Below, piece by piece: positions 11,309 through 23,995 of a DNA stretch of 64,000 nt. The notes under the pieces were generated by a model. It had not been told where the DNA came from. It saw only the letters and a list, made by a program, of their open reading frames with translations, and did no database searches. This DNA is from Bubalus kerabau (taxonomy: Eukaryota > Chordata > Mammalia > Artiodactyla > Bovidae), in the NCBI RefSeq assembly GCF_029407905.1, contig NC_073625.1, forward strand, positions 173,868,240-173,932,239, written 5' to 3'. The stretch's first letter is position 1. Every line of letters starts with the position of its first letter. A program made the translations under genes and the position numbers.

Positions 11309-13709
11309 ACGTGGCTGGTTTCAGTCACTGCTCTGTACGGAAGATACCGCGCTGTGTGTGAAGGTCTCATGCGTTCTGACTTCCTCTGTCACCAGAGCTG
11401 AGAAGCCACTAACCGCGTCTGGTCTTATGTTGCAGAGTCCATGCGGGCGGAGAAGCAACAAGGCTGCAGCCTCCAGAGGAAGCAAGAGCCTCACAGTTAG
11501 TGACTGATTCTGACGATGCAAATCCCCTGCTTCAACATCCCTTTGCTCACATAATGGACTTGTGGGCTCAGAACCCCTGCAGCGCAGGGTCTGTCAGCCG
11601 GCTTGCCTTGTTGGGTCCCACACCAGGCCTTCTACAGTCAGCCTGACCCCCTGGTGACCCCTCCTCTCCACTCAGCACAGGACGGACCCAGGCTCTCCCT
11701 CTTACAATGTGATGGGCAGCCAGACAACTGTGGGCTCTGATGCAAGGAAGACCCATAGACTCTGGGCTGGTGAGGGGGGCAACAGGCAGAGGGTGGCAGA
11801 GAGAACTAGGGTGAGGAAATCTGGGGTGAGCCACTAAGGCAGTCGGCAGCTGCCCCTGCCTTCCTTGCCTGTGCCTTGCACCGCCCAGCCTCTCTCACTG
11901 AGCTGGTCCACTCCATCCTATCTCCTGCATGCAAACAAGGCTGTAGGGGCCCTGGCTTCACACTGACTCCTGGGGGGCTCCAAGGCCTGCAGAGAAGAGA
12001 CAGTCTAACTGTTGAATGATTCACTTCAGAGTTTTCATCACTTGTGACCTCTGGTCACCCAAAATGCACACTTCTAAGCATTCAGACGGTCTCAGCAAGT
12101 TCATGTGTCCCTTTCGTACAGGTCAGCTCTTTTTACTGGGTTCTGTGTAAAGTGCCCACTCTGAGCCAAAACCTTCCTTTTCTGATGGTTTCTTAGTGTT
12201 ACAGGCACCACTTTTCAGCAGTGGGCACGAGTTTTTCCTACTATTTATCATTTGAGCCATGAAAATAATCACAATGGTTTTCAAATTTTCAGCACATACT
12301 TTTTTTTTAATGTGACTTGAGACCCCCATGCCGAAGAGCTGTAAGCCTAGTTAGCTCTGGGCTTCTTCTCTCTGTGCCCCACCCCCCACTCTCGGCCACA
12401 GGCGCTCCTAAAACCCAAGGGCCCTGGGAACAAACATTGGGTGCACGGTTCAGGGCGGCAGCTTGTTTCATCCTTATCTCAGGCAAACATCAAGGAGCAC
12501 CTGTTAATATTACAGATGTACTCTAGCCTGCCCTGAGCTCTGGGAATGCTCTGGAAACATAGCAAAGTGAGAGACGTGTCCCTGTTACAAAGGAAAGGCA
12601 GGAAGATAAGATGCCAGAAGCCATCAACCCTGCCCAGTCCAAGGGGGTCACAAGTACACTTAAGGCTGGGGGCTCAGAGATGGGTGGAGAAGCCAGGTGA
12701 GACTTGGGCAGGGCTTCTGTAGATTTACAGAAGAAGAGACAGTAAAACCTGAAAGGTGAGTGTGGTGGGTACAGCCTGACAAGAGACGTGTGGGCAAGGT
12801 TGGAAAAGTCTGTGCGGCATCCAGGAAGAGTTAGCTGATGAATTTGTTTGGAGAACAGGGTGTTCGGAATGGGAAAATGGGAAGGAGCCAGAATTCGAAT
12901 GGAAGGCTAGGAAAATTCAACTCATTTCAGAGGCCATGAAAAGACTTGAATGATTCAATTTAGGGAAAAAAAAATTAGGACAAAGAAAAACAAGATAAGA
13001 ACAAGAATCAGACACTGCGTGCTGCTGAGATGCGCTGACACCGTCTGCAGGAAAAGAGAGGGGTGAGCAAAGGGAAGACGTTTATGACACATTTCCCCAC
13101 TGCTGACCCTCCCCCCAAAGGGTCACATGCCCTGAGACCAGAGAAGGCAAAATGCACTATCACCACTTATTCATCAGACATCGATCAGCGTGGTGACTCA
13201 CGAGAAGTCACCCAGAGAAGGACTCCGGGGGTCCTGACTCACAGGCCTTCCCAGAAGAAGCCTCTCCATCAGGAACACGTGAGCTCCAAACACTTGTGCA
13301 GCTGCCAGAGAGTACAATCTCCCCCCTAGCTCTGTGCTTCTCAGATCTTCCCCTTTCCACCCAAATCCAGGAATGGGGAACACCCAACGTCTCTTCCAGC
13401 CCAGGCTCAGCTTACAATGCACAGCCAAAGGAATTCAGAGAAGAACGGCCTTCTGTTGAAACCCTTCCGAGATCATCACAGTGAAATACCCACACACAAC
13501 ATGCACACACAGGCATTCTGGGAGCAGATATGAGCAACCCTGACGAATGGGTCCTGGAAAGGTGAGGGATGCACTTGGCTTGCCCTGAGGGAAGGACCTC
13601 GATGCTACAAACTTCTCTAGGGGTGACGGTTTAAGATGCTCTCTCATTGGACACGGTTTGATGGTAACACGTGTGGGCTGGCTGGCTCTCTCTGCCTTTG
13701 TGTCCCCTA
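11309..13709. other. Long stretch without recognised gene
   Basis: Mostly unique sequence. 12560-12960 has the purine-rich character of old mammalian repeats but I cannot assign it. ORFs up to ~137 codons near 13435-13848 run into the following SINE and look like chance frames. Confidence 0.4.
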
Positions 13710-14038
13710 CATGGTGCTGTGGATAGGAGTCTGTCTGCCAATGCAGGGGACACAGGATCGATCCCTGGTCTGGGAAGATTCCCCATGCTGCAGAGAAGCT
13801 GAGCCACAACTGCAGAAGCCTGCGCCCTCTAGAGCCAGCGTGCTGCAACTACTGAAGCCTTCATACCTAGGGCCCCTGCTCTGTAACCAGAGAGCCACCG
13901 CAATGAGAAGCTCGCTCACCACAACTGGAGAGTAGCCCCTACTCTCCTCAACTAGAGAAAAACCTGCTTGCAGCAAGGTAGACCCAGCGCAGCACAATAA
14001 CAAAGAAAGATTGCATTAAAAAAAAAAAAAAAAAAAGA
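13710..14038 (+). mobile_element. CHR-type SINE (long form)
   Basis: GTCTGTCTGCCAATGCAGGG, GATCGATCCCTGGTCTGGGA, CCACCGCAATGAGAAGCTCG and GAGAGTAGCCCCTACTCTCC, then a 20-base A-run. Confidence 0.88.
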
Positions 14039-16689
14039 ATCCAGAGAGGTGGCGGAGGATGGGAGGCAAGTGAGGCATAGAGTCTGAGTACCCTACACAA
14101 GATTCCCCAACAAGGCAGTGGGTGGCCCCCTCTCATCCTGGCCTTGCAGGTGCAGAGGCTGTGCTTTGTCCAACAGCTCCACAGGATGGACAAGAAATGA
14201 CTTCATCAGAAAAGGGGACAAAGAGGAAGAGGAAGGTGCCGCACATCCCCCCATCATGAGAGGAGGGGAAGGCTTTCCGGGAGGGAGGTTGTATAGGTCT
14301 CCCCAGCACCTCTGCTGAATTTCCAGGAGAATTCTCCGTTCTGGAGACCCAGGGGAGGGCACGGTGGTGGCCTTACAGTCAGGAGAGCACGTCAGCTAGT
14401 GACTCAGCGCTGATGGGAAGGCCAGACCTCCCTGAGGTCACTGACTGCAGTCAACACTGGGCTGTTTCACCTCCCAACTCCTGTCCCCACAGGTGAGGAG
14501 GGAACACAGACAGCCTCCTGGTGACAGTGACCCCCCCTCCCCCCCCGCCTTATGCAATATGCATGCCATCTCCTCTTCACTGGTTTGCTAATCCAGCTAG
14601 TTTTCTAAATTTACAAATACAATAGTGTGCATCTGATTTAACAAAAATCTCAAACAGGACAAAGGCTGTCCAATAAAAAGGAGCAACAGAGGTGCGGGAT
14701 AATTTTCTAGTTCTTGACACACTGGTGCAAGGCAAGCTTCGGGGCACATCCACCTTTGTCCCTGAGGAACTCACCCTGCATTGCATGTCCATCCACTCCC
14801 ACTCTCCTCCGCCCCATCCCTAAGCTCTGGCCCCTGGACTACCACGGTTCCGTGGCAACAAAGTTTATAACATCCTTACTCTGTTCTAGAAATAGAATTG
14901 TTTGTGCTTCATCTGGAGCTTGATTCTTAAAAACAACCAACATTTACGATATTCTGGTTATGCAAGAACTGTCCTCCCCAGAGGCAAGAGGACACCCTTG
15001 GAGAAGAACATGCAGATGCGCCACTAAACCTGCTGCTCAGTGGAAAGGAAATTAACTAAATTGGGAGGATTAGGGAGGGTATGGAGTGAAGCCTTCCAGT
15101 TGTTTTTGCTCGGCACATTGAAGGCGTTTTCTCTAACTCCTGTCCTTGAGTTGGCGTGAAGGATGGGCGAAACAGTGGTCTTCATTCATGGACTATTCGT
15201 CTGTATTTTTTGCACACTAATTATGTGCTGTGTACTGTGTTAAGTATTTAAGATGCATATAAGAACAGTTCTCACCTTCAAAATCTCCCCAGGGAGAAGG
15301 AAAATCGAAGAAAAATTGAAGGTAGGACACTCCAAGAAGACAGCGTTTTCTGTTTTGTTCATTGCTGTATTTTTTAGTTTTTAGACTAGCCAATTACTGC
15401 ATTCATGACTGAGCACAATGGCTGAGTTATGCACAGTGGCGGTGGGGGAGAAGGGGGAAGGGGCGCCTATCAAAAAAAAAAACAAAACACTAAGGAGGAG
15501 CCCTGAGGGCACCTGCCTCAGGCTTGAAGCCCAAGAAGGAGGAGGACATGGGAGGAAGTTGAACAAGGGGATTTCCAGTTGTATGGTAGAAGCAGAAGGT
15601 GAAGCTGGGAACGTGGCAGGAGATGATGGGACAATGACAAGAGGAGGCAATTCATGAAGGGACTTGTGTGCCAGGCTGACGAGCCTGGCCTTTATTCCAG
15701 GAGTGAGGGAGAATCCTGGAGGGCTGTCCTAGGGGAGTGGTGTGGTCAGGTCTGTGCGTTAGAGACATCCCTGCATGGGCAGGTGGTGGGTGGATGAGCT
15801 GGAGGTGGGAATCCAGCTAGAGGACTGAGGCTGTCTCTGGGATGAGATGTGTTAAGAAGCTGAACTGAAGCTTCTTAACTTAGGCTACTTTCTGAGAGCT
15901 GAGCCTTTGGACAGAAGGCTCAACTCTTGGAAACATTCAGAAGGTGGCATGATTCTGTAGCTCAGGGGCTTTGTGGAACAGCTCAGCACAGGGTGAGCTC
16001 CTGATCTGGGTTGCTGAGCAGGGGGTGGTGGCATCATCCGCCAAGAGAGAGACTGAAAGAGCAGTGGCCTCAGCAAGTTTTCAGGAGCTCTGAGTACCAC
16101 TGTGTGTTGTGCGAGTAAGGAAGTCTTTAGACAGCTGGATCTATTTACTGATGAGAGGATTATGGCAAGTAAGTTATAGATGAAGCCAAGGATGGAATGA
16201 TTTAGGCTAGCAGGCACATGAAAGTGCATGATAAACACCACTTGTAAAGATGGATAGACACAAAGGCCATGGAGACTGGGAGAGCTGTTTTGAAAAGAGA
16301 GTATCCGTGTTTCATTGGATTGGTGTGTGTGAGTGAATGAATGAGTATGTATATTAAATGATTTATCCTTGCCATTCCTCCTGGCTCCACCCTCTTGAAG
16401 TAACTTCAAGCACTAGACCAGATGACCAGAATCTGTCCCCATTTATCTTGGGGTAACAGCCACCAGAGGCAGCACCTAATTTTTGATGTGACTACAAAGT
16501 CTGTCTTGGATTTTCAGGAAATATTGAAAGTCAGAAAGACTCTCATCTGGCCATATTTTGTTCAGATTTCCTTAGTTTGGAGGTGATATACTGTTTTTGT
16601 TCTAGGAAAGCATTCATGGTACCATATTACATTTACTTGTCAAGCTTCCTTAGGCTGCTTTAGGCTGTGATAGTTTCTTACACTTTCCT
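14039..16689. other. No recognised gene; scattered old repeat
   Basis: An L2-like trace lies at 15175-15290 (ATTATGTGCTGTGTACTGTG). A C-run occurs near 14530. The 174-codon minus ORF at 15885-16409 has no recognisable domain and no splice context. Confidence 0.4.
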
Positions 16690-16835
16690 TGATTTTTGTT
16701 TGTTTGTTTGTTTTATTTTGGTTTGGTTTTGGCCATAACATATGGCATGCAGGATCCGAGTTCCCTGACCAGAAATCAAACCTCTGGCCTGCAGTGGAAG
16801 CATGGAGTCTCAACCATTGGACTTCCAGCAGCTAA
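16690..16835 (-). mobile_element. CHR-type SINE, antisense
   Basis: A (TTTG)n stretch, then TTTTGGCCATAACATATGGC, GAGTTCCCTGACCAGAAATC and CCATTGGACTTCCAGCAGC. Confidence 0.85.
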
Positions 16836-16871
16836 CTTTCCTTGGTTTTGGTGACTCTGACTGTTTTGAGG

Positions 16872-16980
16872 GGTTTTCCCTGGTGGCTCAGTCGGTAAAG
16901 ACCCCACCTGCCAATGCAAGAGACACAAGAGATGTGACTTCAATCCCTGGGTCGGAAAGATCCCCTGGAGAAGATCAGGT
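16872..16980 (+). mobile_element. Bov-tA SINE, 3'-truncated head
   Basis: TTTTCCCTGGTGGCTCAGTC..CAATCCCTGGGTCGGAAAGA..CCCCTGGAGAAGA, then unrelated sequence; the Bov-A body is missing. Confidence 0.8.
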
Positions 16981-17470
16981 AAGTCAGGTATTTATATAAT
17001 TCCCTTCAATGTGGGTTTGTCTGTTGTTTTCTCATTATTACACTGGTGTTACAGAAACTGGAGAGGAAGACCACAGAGGGAAAGTGCCATTCTCATCGTC
17101 AAGGTGCACACTGTTGACTTAAGTTATCACTGCTGATGTTGACCTTGGTCACCTGGCTGAGTCCATCTCTGCCAGGTTTCTGCACTGTAAAGTCACTCCC
17201 TGCCCCCTTCCAGACTGCACCCTTCAGAAGGAAGTCACACTTAAGGAGTGCAGAGTTATGATCCCCCCTCCTTGAGAGAGGAGGCAGTTAGCTCAAATCT
17301 CTGCCTTTTCATCTGAAGAAAATCTCTTCAGCCTCCTTTCCTCCTTTCAAACAGTCTTCAGTCTTTTAGGAACACACAGACCTGTCAGCTATGGAGCCCA
17401 GCTGATACTGTGCAGGGCCCTGGGGGGCTCCTGAGCACAGAGACTTTCTGTGCCCCATTTCTTTGATTAT

Positions 17471-18082
17471 AGGGAACAGCCTTCATTCAGCCTCCAGGAC
17501 CTTTCCTGGGTTCCAAAGGGCAGATTCAAGCAGTTGTGAATTAGAGACTGGAGGCGATGGGAGACCAAGGAGAAACAGTCAAGAGTCAAGACCAAGAGTC
17601 AACAGAAAGAGTCAAGACCAAGGAGAAACAGTCAAGCCTTGGGGCAAGGTCCTGTTTCCCATCAATGGAAACACACAAGAGTTATCGTTGAGCTGTTTTG
17701 TGGATACTGAAACCGCCTCCCTGCTCCCCCCCACCAATCCCCACTTCCCTGAGGTGAGAGAAGTTAACGATTAACTGGTAGGCTGCCCATAAGCATGCAG
17801 ACCCCAGACCAGATGAAAAGAGAAGGTTGATGATGCTTATGCCTGCTTACCTTACCACTAGCCCATCAGAAGAATGTCCGTGAGCTGATCACGCCCTCTT
17901 TGGACAATGGCTATAAAACTTCTCACTATCTTCCCCAAGTGAGGACACACAGTTTTGAGAGCATTAGCCCACTGTGGCCCCCTTTGCCTGATGAAGCAAT
18001 AAAGTTATCCTTTTCTACTTCACCCAAAACTCCATCTCCAAGATTTGATTCAGCACCAGTGTACAGAGAAACTGAGCTTTCA
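17471..18082 (+). mobile_element. Solo ERV LTR (BTLTR1-like) with 6-bp target duplication
   Basis: A 612-bp element between perfect direct repeats GATTAT (17465-17470 and 18083-18088). It has the layout of a retroviral LTR: TATAAAA at 17912-17918, AATAAA at 17998-18003, and a 3' end GAGCTTTCA. The U3 part carries a 22-bp exact repeat at 17562-17583 and 17615-17636. No gag, pol or env sequence adjoins it, so it is a recombined solo LTR. The BTLTR1 name is from memory of the R/U5 sequence. Confidence 0.88.
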
Positions 18083-18088
18083 GATTAT

Positions 18089-20549
18089 GACTTTAAAGGG
18101 ACCTTTTCCAGGACTTAACATTTCTAAATGTTATCTGTTTGCACCTCAAAATACTATATGCCGTGTTTAAAATGCAAGTAGTGACTTCCCTCCAGGCAGG
18201 CACTGGTTTACTGCTGGGCCTCCAGGCCTGGAGTTTCCCTTTGAAGCAAGCCTGGAAGATGTCTTGTCCAGGGGCCCGTCTGGCAACCTTGTCTACCCTG
18301 CTGGTGTCATGTATGATGCTGGCCTAACTTAAAAGTCAGGAATAAGTGAAAATTCCCCACAAGAGGAAGAGTCAGAAAGGAAGTGCTTGAAAAGAATAAT
18401 GCTGTTTCATTGTATTATGTAATGTCCCACTTTGTTATAATAACAGCACTCACTTCTTTAAACCAAGAGTATCACAGTAAAGACACACATGGTCAGAGAC
18501 GGTGTCATACAAAGGAGGTAAGGTGAAGAATTTTCCACCAAGACTGTAGAAAGAATTCTTTCAAGACTTGGTGAAACTCCAACAAGAGTAAATGCTATGT
18601 GAGTCAGGAAACATCGTGCTTGTGTCTTAGGGTAATACATTTTTGTATCAATGATTTAATAAAGAATTACTGTGCTCTGGTAAGATAGGACCCCCCCCAT
18701 CCCCCGCCTCCCGCCCCCCACCACTTGGGTTCCCTCCAGTGTCTCTGAGCTGCTGACCCATGTGGCCTCCCCACAGGGTAAGGAGAAGAGACAAGCCAAT
18801 TGTTTTTCTCTCTCACTCTATTTTCCTCCTTAGTGCCTGGACTTTGAAGTTCATTGTCATGTAAACATTAACTTGCTTCTTAAATAAAGCCACAGAAGGC
18901 AAACTGCAATCTGAGCATATGATTTACCCAAACTCTTTCCCATGAGCTCTAAGGATTCTAATTTCTTCTCTATCAAGATGTCTCTGTCTCATAGAATTAG
19001 TTTTGAAATAGGCTTAAATTATCATCAACATCATCATTATTATTATTATTTTGTTATTGAAGTGCTTTCCAAAGAATATCCATCAGAGATGATGTTAGGT
19101 GGTAATAACAAACGAAGTTTCTTTTTAAAATGTATTTAGGTTAAAAAAAAAAAAATTGACACTGTAAAGCAATTATCCTCCAACAAAAAATAAGAAAAAA
19201 GAAAAAATTTTTCTGATTTAAAGGAAAAAAACATGTTAAATGGAGGTACAAGTGGCAAAACACAGGACAAAAATCATCGCTGGTTGAAGTTTGGGACCCA
19301 TTGAACTCTTGCTTTAATCAGTTTCACATGTGAAATTTGTTGTACACAAAAAGCCTGAATCATAACTTTGGGAACACCCCACAGCAACTAAGAAAGTACA
19401 GTTTTATTTTTTGGCAGTAGCCAGTCATCATCTACCTATGTTACCAACATAGTTGTGCTGATCATGAGAGTCTAAATCATGCTGGCAAATCCTTCAAAAC
19501 AAATTACATGCTTCATTAATACAATCTTTGCAAGACTGGTGTTAAAACAGGTTTCTCTGAAATTTGCTTTGGAAATGTTTTTATATTTTTCTAAAACATT
19601 GTATTTTTTATTTTTTCATTATATTTTTTTATTTTTCATTATATTTATTTTTATTATATATCTAAAAGTTATATTTTATTCTCCCCAAATTAAAATGATA
19701 TAAAATTATAGTGAGCTTTTCTAACACCAAGAACCTTAATATATGTCACTATCTGAATTGCTGAAGAAACAACACCTTAGTTTTGAGATCTTGACTTTAT
19801 AAAAATGATATGTCTTAATTATTTCCCTTCTATATCCATCACGGTGGTGTGTTTATTTGCCACATACGTGTCATATAGAATTATTTTGCTGAACTTGAAC
19901 TGTGTAGCTTGTATGGTATCAAATAAATAAAAGATTGATACTTTAAAAATGTTAATTTCCTTAATCTTTTTCTGTCCTGAGATGTTTTTCATTCACACGT
20001 AATAAAATATTTTTGAGTTGTTAATCCCTCTCCACAGTAGGAAGTCTATATATTTGTAAATTTATTTAATCCACAATTTCAGATTAGTTGGCCTTTTCTA
20101 AATACCAAACTGGCCAGCTGCAGTCAATTCGATCACTTCCATGATCATCTTGCATTTATCCATAACTAAAGTACTTGGTTGTTTTAATTTGCTTTGGAGA
20201 AATGGGCATAGAACAAATGGCAATTACATTACAGAGTTTTGAATTTACCTTAAAATATGAGCACTGCTGTTCATCTTTATGCTTAAGTTCCAAGAAACAC
20301 TTTTTGATTGTTCTTGTTATTCTGGTTGTCTACTATCATTTTATCTTTATAAATACATCCTTTAATTTGCAAAGTGACTTAATTTGTTTTATTAATTCTA
20401 GGTGTCAGTGATAATGCCGCTAATTAGCTTTGAAAACATAACTATGATATCATCATACTATTTTTGAGCAATAAATGAGCATTCTTTCCATCCATGGCAA
20501 TCTCCAATCCTTTCCTTCCCTGCCCCCCCTTTCCTTTTATCTTTCTCTC
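18089..20549. other. AT-rich stretch without recognised gene
   Basis: Contains (TTA)n near 19030-19055 and an L1 3'-end scrap at 19141-19205 (TGACACTGTAAAGCAATTAT, CCTCCAACAAAAAATAAG). C-rich simple sequence lies near 18690-18720. Confidence 0.45.
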
Positions 20550-20665
20550 TTTCCTTCATCAAATATTTATTAGGCATTTGCCTGTCCAGCACATACTAGA
20601 TGTGGAGAATCAATGATGGATAAAACTCTCAGTCTGCCAAGAAGCTTATTCTATTGATTTAAAAA
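20550..20665. repeat. L2-like fragment
   Basis: ATCAAATATTTATTAGGCAT..CAGCACATACTAGATGTGG..CAATGATGGATAAAACTC resembles the L2 3' end. Confidence 0.55.
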
Positions 20666-21339
20666 TTTTTTCTTCCTGTTTATTCCAAAGGTCATTAGGA
20701 CAAAACACACTAATGAAATTCATGGGAAAGAAAGCAAACATGGACAACTTTCACTGAGTTGGAGAAAAAGTACACCACCAACCTTTAGCAGCTGCAGTGA
20801 GATCTGTCTTCTCTGGGGGCTTGGCCTATATCAACAATTCTTCTTTTTCCCCAGAGCTGGCTCTGGGGCAGGCATTCTTCCTCCTCTAGCATGAATAACC
20901 TTGGCTGGGAATGTTTGGTTGGACACCAGTTGGATGAGACCCAGAGCAGCCAGAAAGCCCTCCTAGAAACCCTAGGCGCCCACACTTGTTTGGTGTGGCC
21001 ACATGAGGCCTCTGGTACAGAGCTTCTGTAGAAAACCACAAATGCACAGGAAATTGGGGAAAATCAGATAAAGGCAAACCATTAAATGACACATGAACAG
21101 AAAGGAAACAGTTTAAGAATTAACCCAAACTAATTTAAGGCTATAAGAATGAGTGGTGCAACGGTTTAGTTAATAAGTAGCTGGTCTCCAAAACTAGGAC
21201 ACTGGAGCCAAATGACTAAGGGCTTTTAGAGCCATCAAGGGACAGGTGGAAGGAGAAATGGGCTCACCACAGAGAGAATCACAAATGGCTGTGGGTGGTA
21301 GGATAAGGCACTGCATCCTTGAGTCATATAGATTCATAC
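20666..21339. other. No recognised feature
   Basis: No gene or repeat recognised. Confidence 0.4.
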
Positions 21340-21445
21340 ACACACTCATCTACCTCTACATAAATCTATTGATCCATTCAGCAAACACTTGTAGAGTACC
21401 ACTGTTCCAGATGATGATGCTGCGGACACAGCAGAGAGCACAACC
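21340..21445. repeat. L2-like fragment
   Basis: CATTCAGCAAACACTTGTAG..GATGCTGCGGACACAGCAGA resembles an L2 3' end. Confidence 0.5.
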
Positions 21446-21519
21446 TTGACAATCAGGAGCCTGCTGGAGGCACCATGAGCAACTGGCTGGAATTTAGGTA
21501 GGGATTATACATCGAGAAT

Positions 21520-21577
21520 TCCTACCTAAATTCCACAGAGTCAGACACGACTGAAGAGACTTAGCAGCAGCAGCAGC
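21520..21577 (+). mobile_element. 58-bp truncated Bov-A insertion with inverted flank copy
   Basis: Bounded by the perfect 13-bp duplication ATACATCGAGAAT (21507-21519 and 21578-21590). Its last ~42 bp are a Bov-A 3' end (CAGAGTCAGACACGACTGAA, then TTAGCAGCAGCAGC). The 15 bp before them (21521-21535) are the exact reverse complement of the upstream flank at 21488-21502. Confidence 0.9.
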
Positions 21578-21590
21578 ATACATCGAGAAT

Positions 21591-22660
21591 AGGGAGAAAA
21601 TACTTGCAAACGATGTGACTGACAAGGGCTTAATTTCCAAAATACACAAACAGCTCATATAACTCAACAACCACAACAACAAAAACCAAACAACAAAAAC
21701 AAAAAAACCCCAAACAACCCAATCAAAAAAATGAGAAGACCTAGAGACTTTTGTCCAAAGGAGAGATACAGATGGCTAATAGGCACATGAAAAGATGCTC
21801 AACATTACTCATTATTAGAGAAATGCAAATCAAAACTATAATGAGGTACCATCTCATGACGGTCAGAATGGCCATCATTAAAAAGCCTACAAATAATAAA
21901 TGCTGGAGAGGGTGTGGAGAAAAGGGAACCCTCCTACACTATTGGTGGGAATGTAAGTTGATACAGCCACTGTGGAAACAGTATGGAGGTTCCTCAGAAA
22001 ATTTAAAATAGAATTACCATATGGTCCAGCAATCCCTCTCTTGGGCATACATCCAGAGAAAAATATGGTTAAAAAAGACACATACACCCCTCTGTTTATA
22101 GCAGCGCTGTTTACACTAACCAAAACATGGAAACCATCTAAATATCCATTGACAGATGAGAGGATAAAGAAGATGAGGTACATATATACAGTGGAATACT
22201 ACTCAGCCATAAAAAGAGCAAAATAATGCCATTTGCTGCAACATGGATGCAATGAGAGATTATCATACTAAGTGAAGTAAGTCAGAAAGAGAAAGATAAA
22301 TACCATATGGTATCACTTACATGTGGAATCTAAAATAAGACAAATGAACCTATCTATGAAACAGGAAAAAAAAATTAGGGACAGAGAGAATAGACTGATG
22401 GTTGCCAAGGAGGAGGGGAATGGGAGACGGCAGGAAAGTCTGGGATTAGCAGATGCAAACTGGCATATATAGAGTGGATAAACAACAAGGTCCTACTGTA
22501 TGGCAGAGGGAACTATACTCGATATCCTGTGATAAACCATAATGGAAAATAAAATGAAAAAAAAATGTACACGTATGTATAACTGAGTCACTTTGCTGGT
22601 ACAGCAGTAATTAAAACAACACTGTAATTCAACTTTACTTCAATAAAAAATAAACAAGAA
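21591..22660 (+). mobile_element. L1 3' end with ORF2 remnant
   Basis: Sense L1: GGGAGAAAATACTTGCAAAC, GAAATGCAAATCAAAACTAT, the ORF2 C-terminal region encoding CWRGCGEKGTLLHYWWECKLIQ in pieces, MRYIYTVEYYSAIKRAK, and a 3' UTR ending CAATAAAAAATAAACAAG. Frames are broken. About 1.1 kb remains of a roughly 6-kb element. Confidence 0.92.
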
Positions 22661-22789
22661 ACTGAAATCTGCTGAGTTGTGGCTAGTTTCTGCAGAATAC
22701 CAAGGCCCCTAGAACCTTCCACTGGAACAAGCTGTCACTGACTCCCCCATCCTTTCCCTAGTCTGAGGTCGTCTCCTTCTTTCATTCTC

Positions 22790-23105
22790 TCAGCCTAGTG
22801 AGGCCATGTTCACCATCCACATCTTTAGGCTCAAGACTTTCTACTCAGGCCTCCAGATGGCCACCTTCTTGCTGTGTCCTTTTCTCTGTGTGTGCACAAT
22901 CTTGGTGTGTCTCATGTGTCCCCAAATTTACTCTTCTTATAAAACCAGTCAGATTGGATTAGGACCCACTCTAATGGCCTCATTTAACTTAATAACCTTT
23001 TTAAAGGTCCCATTTCCAAATATACAGTCACATTATGAAGTGACGGATGTTAGGGCTTTAACATATGAAATCAGGGGCTATGATTCAGCCCATAACACCA
23101 CCACT
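22790..23105 (-). mobile_element. MaLR-like LTR, antisense
   Basis: AGATTGGATTAGGACCCACT, CTAATGGCCTCATTTAACTT, CATTTCCAAATATACAGTCA and TTCAGCCCATAACACC fit an ERVL-MaLR/MLT1-type consensus in reverse. Confidence 0.65.
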
Positions 23106-23995
23106 CCACTGCTGGAAGATTTTTGCTTTCTGGTTGCCCTGCGATTCACTGTGTGGAAAATGGCATGAACCACAGAGAAAGCCAGTGACCACAGGGCCTT
23201 CTACTTCCGAAAACCATGCCTGCTTCAAACCAAGAGAGAAGAGAAAGAGTCTTAGGGTCTGCACGCCCTTATGCATACCCACACCTTGTTGCAGAGAGAC
23301 ATGGTTCATGCCCTCCTAGGATCTGAAGCAAATTCCCTAGTTTTAAGAAACAGAGGCAGTTTCTACTAAAGGCAGCTATACCCTATTTTTTACCTTAGGA
23401 TCACATGGGAAAGAGTCAAACCTTTGACTATCAGACAAAGGAGTCTTCAAAGATCTCGGTTGCTTTAGAGGCAAACTACAATGTAATAATAGAGCCAAGA
23501 CAAGAGGAAGTGCCTCTGCAAGGCACAGTTAGTAGCATTCTGAAAATTAGTGTTTCCTGTTTGCTTCAAACCTTCTTCTTCTACAGGGACTTTGCTTAGT
23601 GTTAACAGGTCCTGTTTGCCAGTGGCTCTAGGTCAGCTTACTGAAAGCCAGTTGTTTCCATTCTACCTTCCTAGCTGCTGACACATCCACCCCCTTCCCC
23701 TCCCTCTTATCAAGTTTCTTCAGTTGTTTCTAATCGGTCTCAGTTCTCCCACGGCCGTTTGTTCTCACTTCCCTCAGTCCTTTCAAGTACCTTTTGGTTT
23801 CTCCAAACCTCTTTGCCCTTTCCCCGTCACTCATCAATCCCAATCTGGCGAAATCACCCCTGGTCCCACAGATCCTTCCCCTTACACTCCAGTACTTTAT
23901 CCACTCCCACCACATCATTCCCTAGCCCCGCCCACTCTGTCCTAGCTCCCCCTACTACCCCAAAGGAAATACAGACTACCCCCACCAAACTTTAA
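23106..23995. other. No recognised gene or repeat
   Basis: Pyrimidine-rich from ~23690 to 23990; short ORFs only. Confidence 0.4.

Noticed and set aside
15885..16409. 174-codon minus-strand ORF
   Set aside because: No domain, no splice signals and ordinary intergenic composition; judged a chance frame.
16872..16980. tRNA-like A and B box sequences in many places
   Set aside because: They are heads of Bov-tA and CHR SINEs, not tRNA genes; no cloverleaf with intact acceptor stem was seen.
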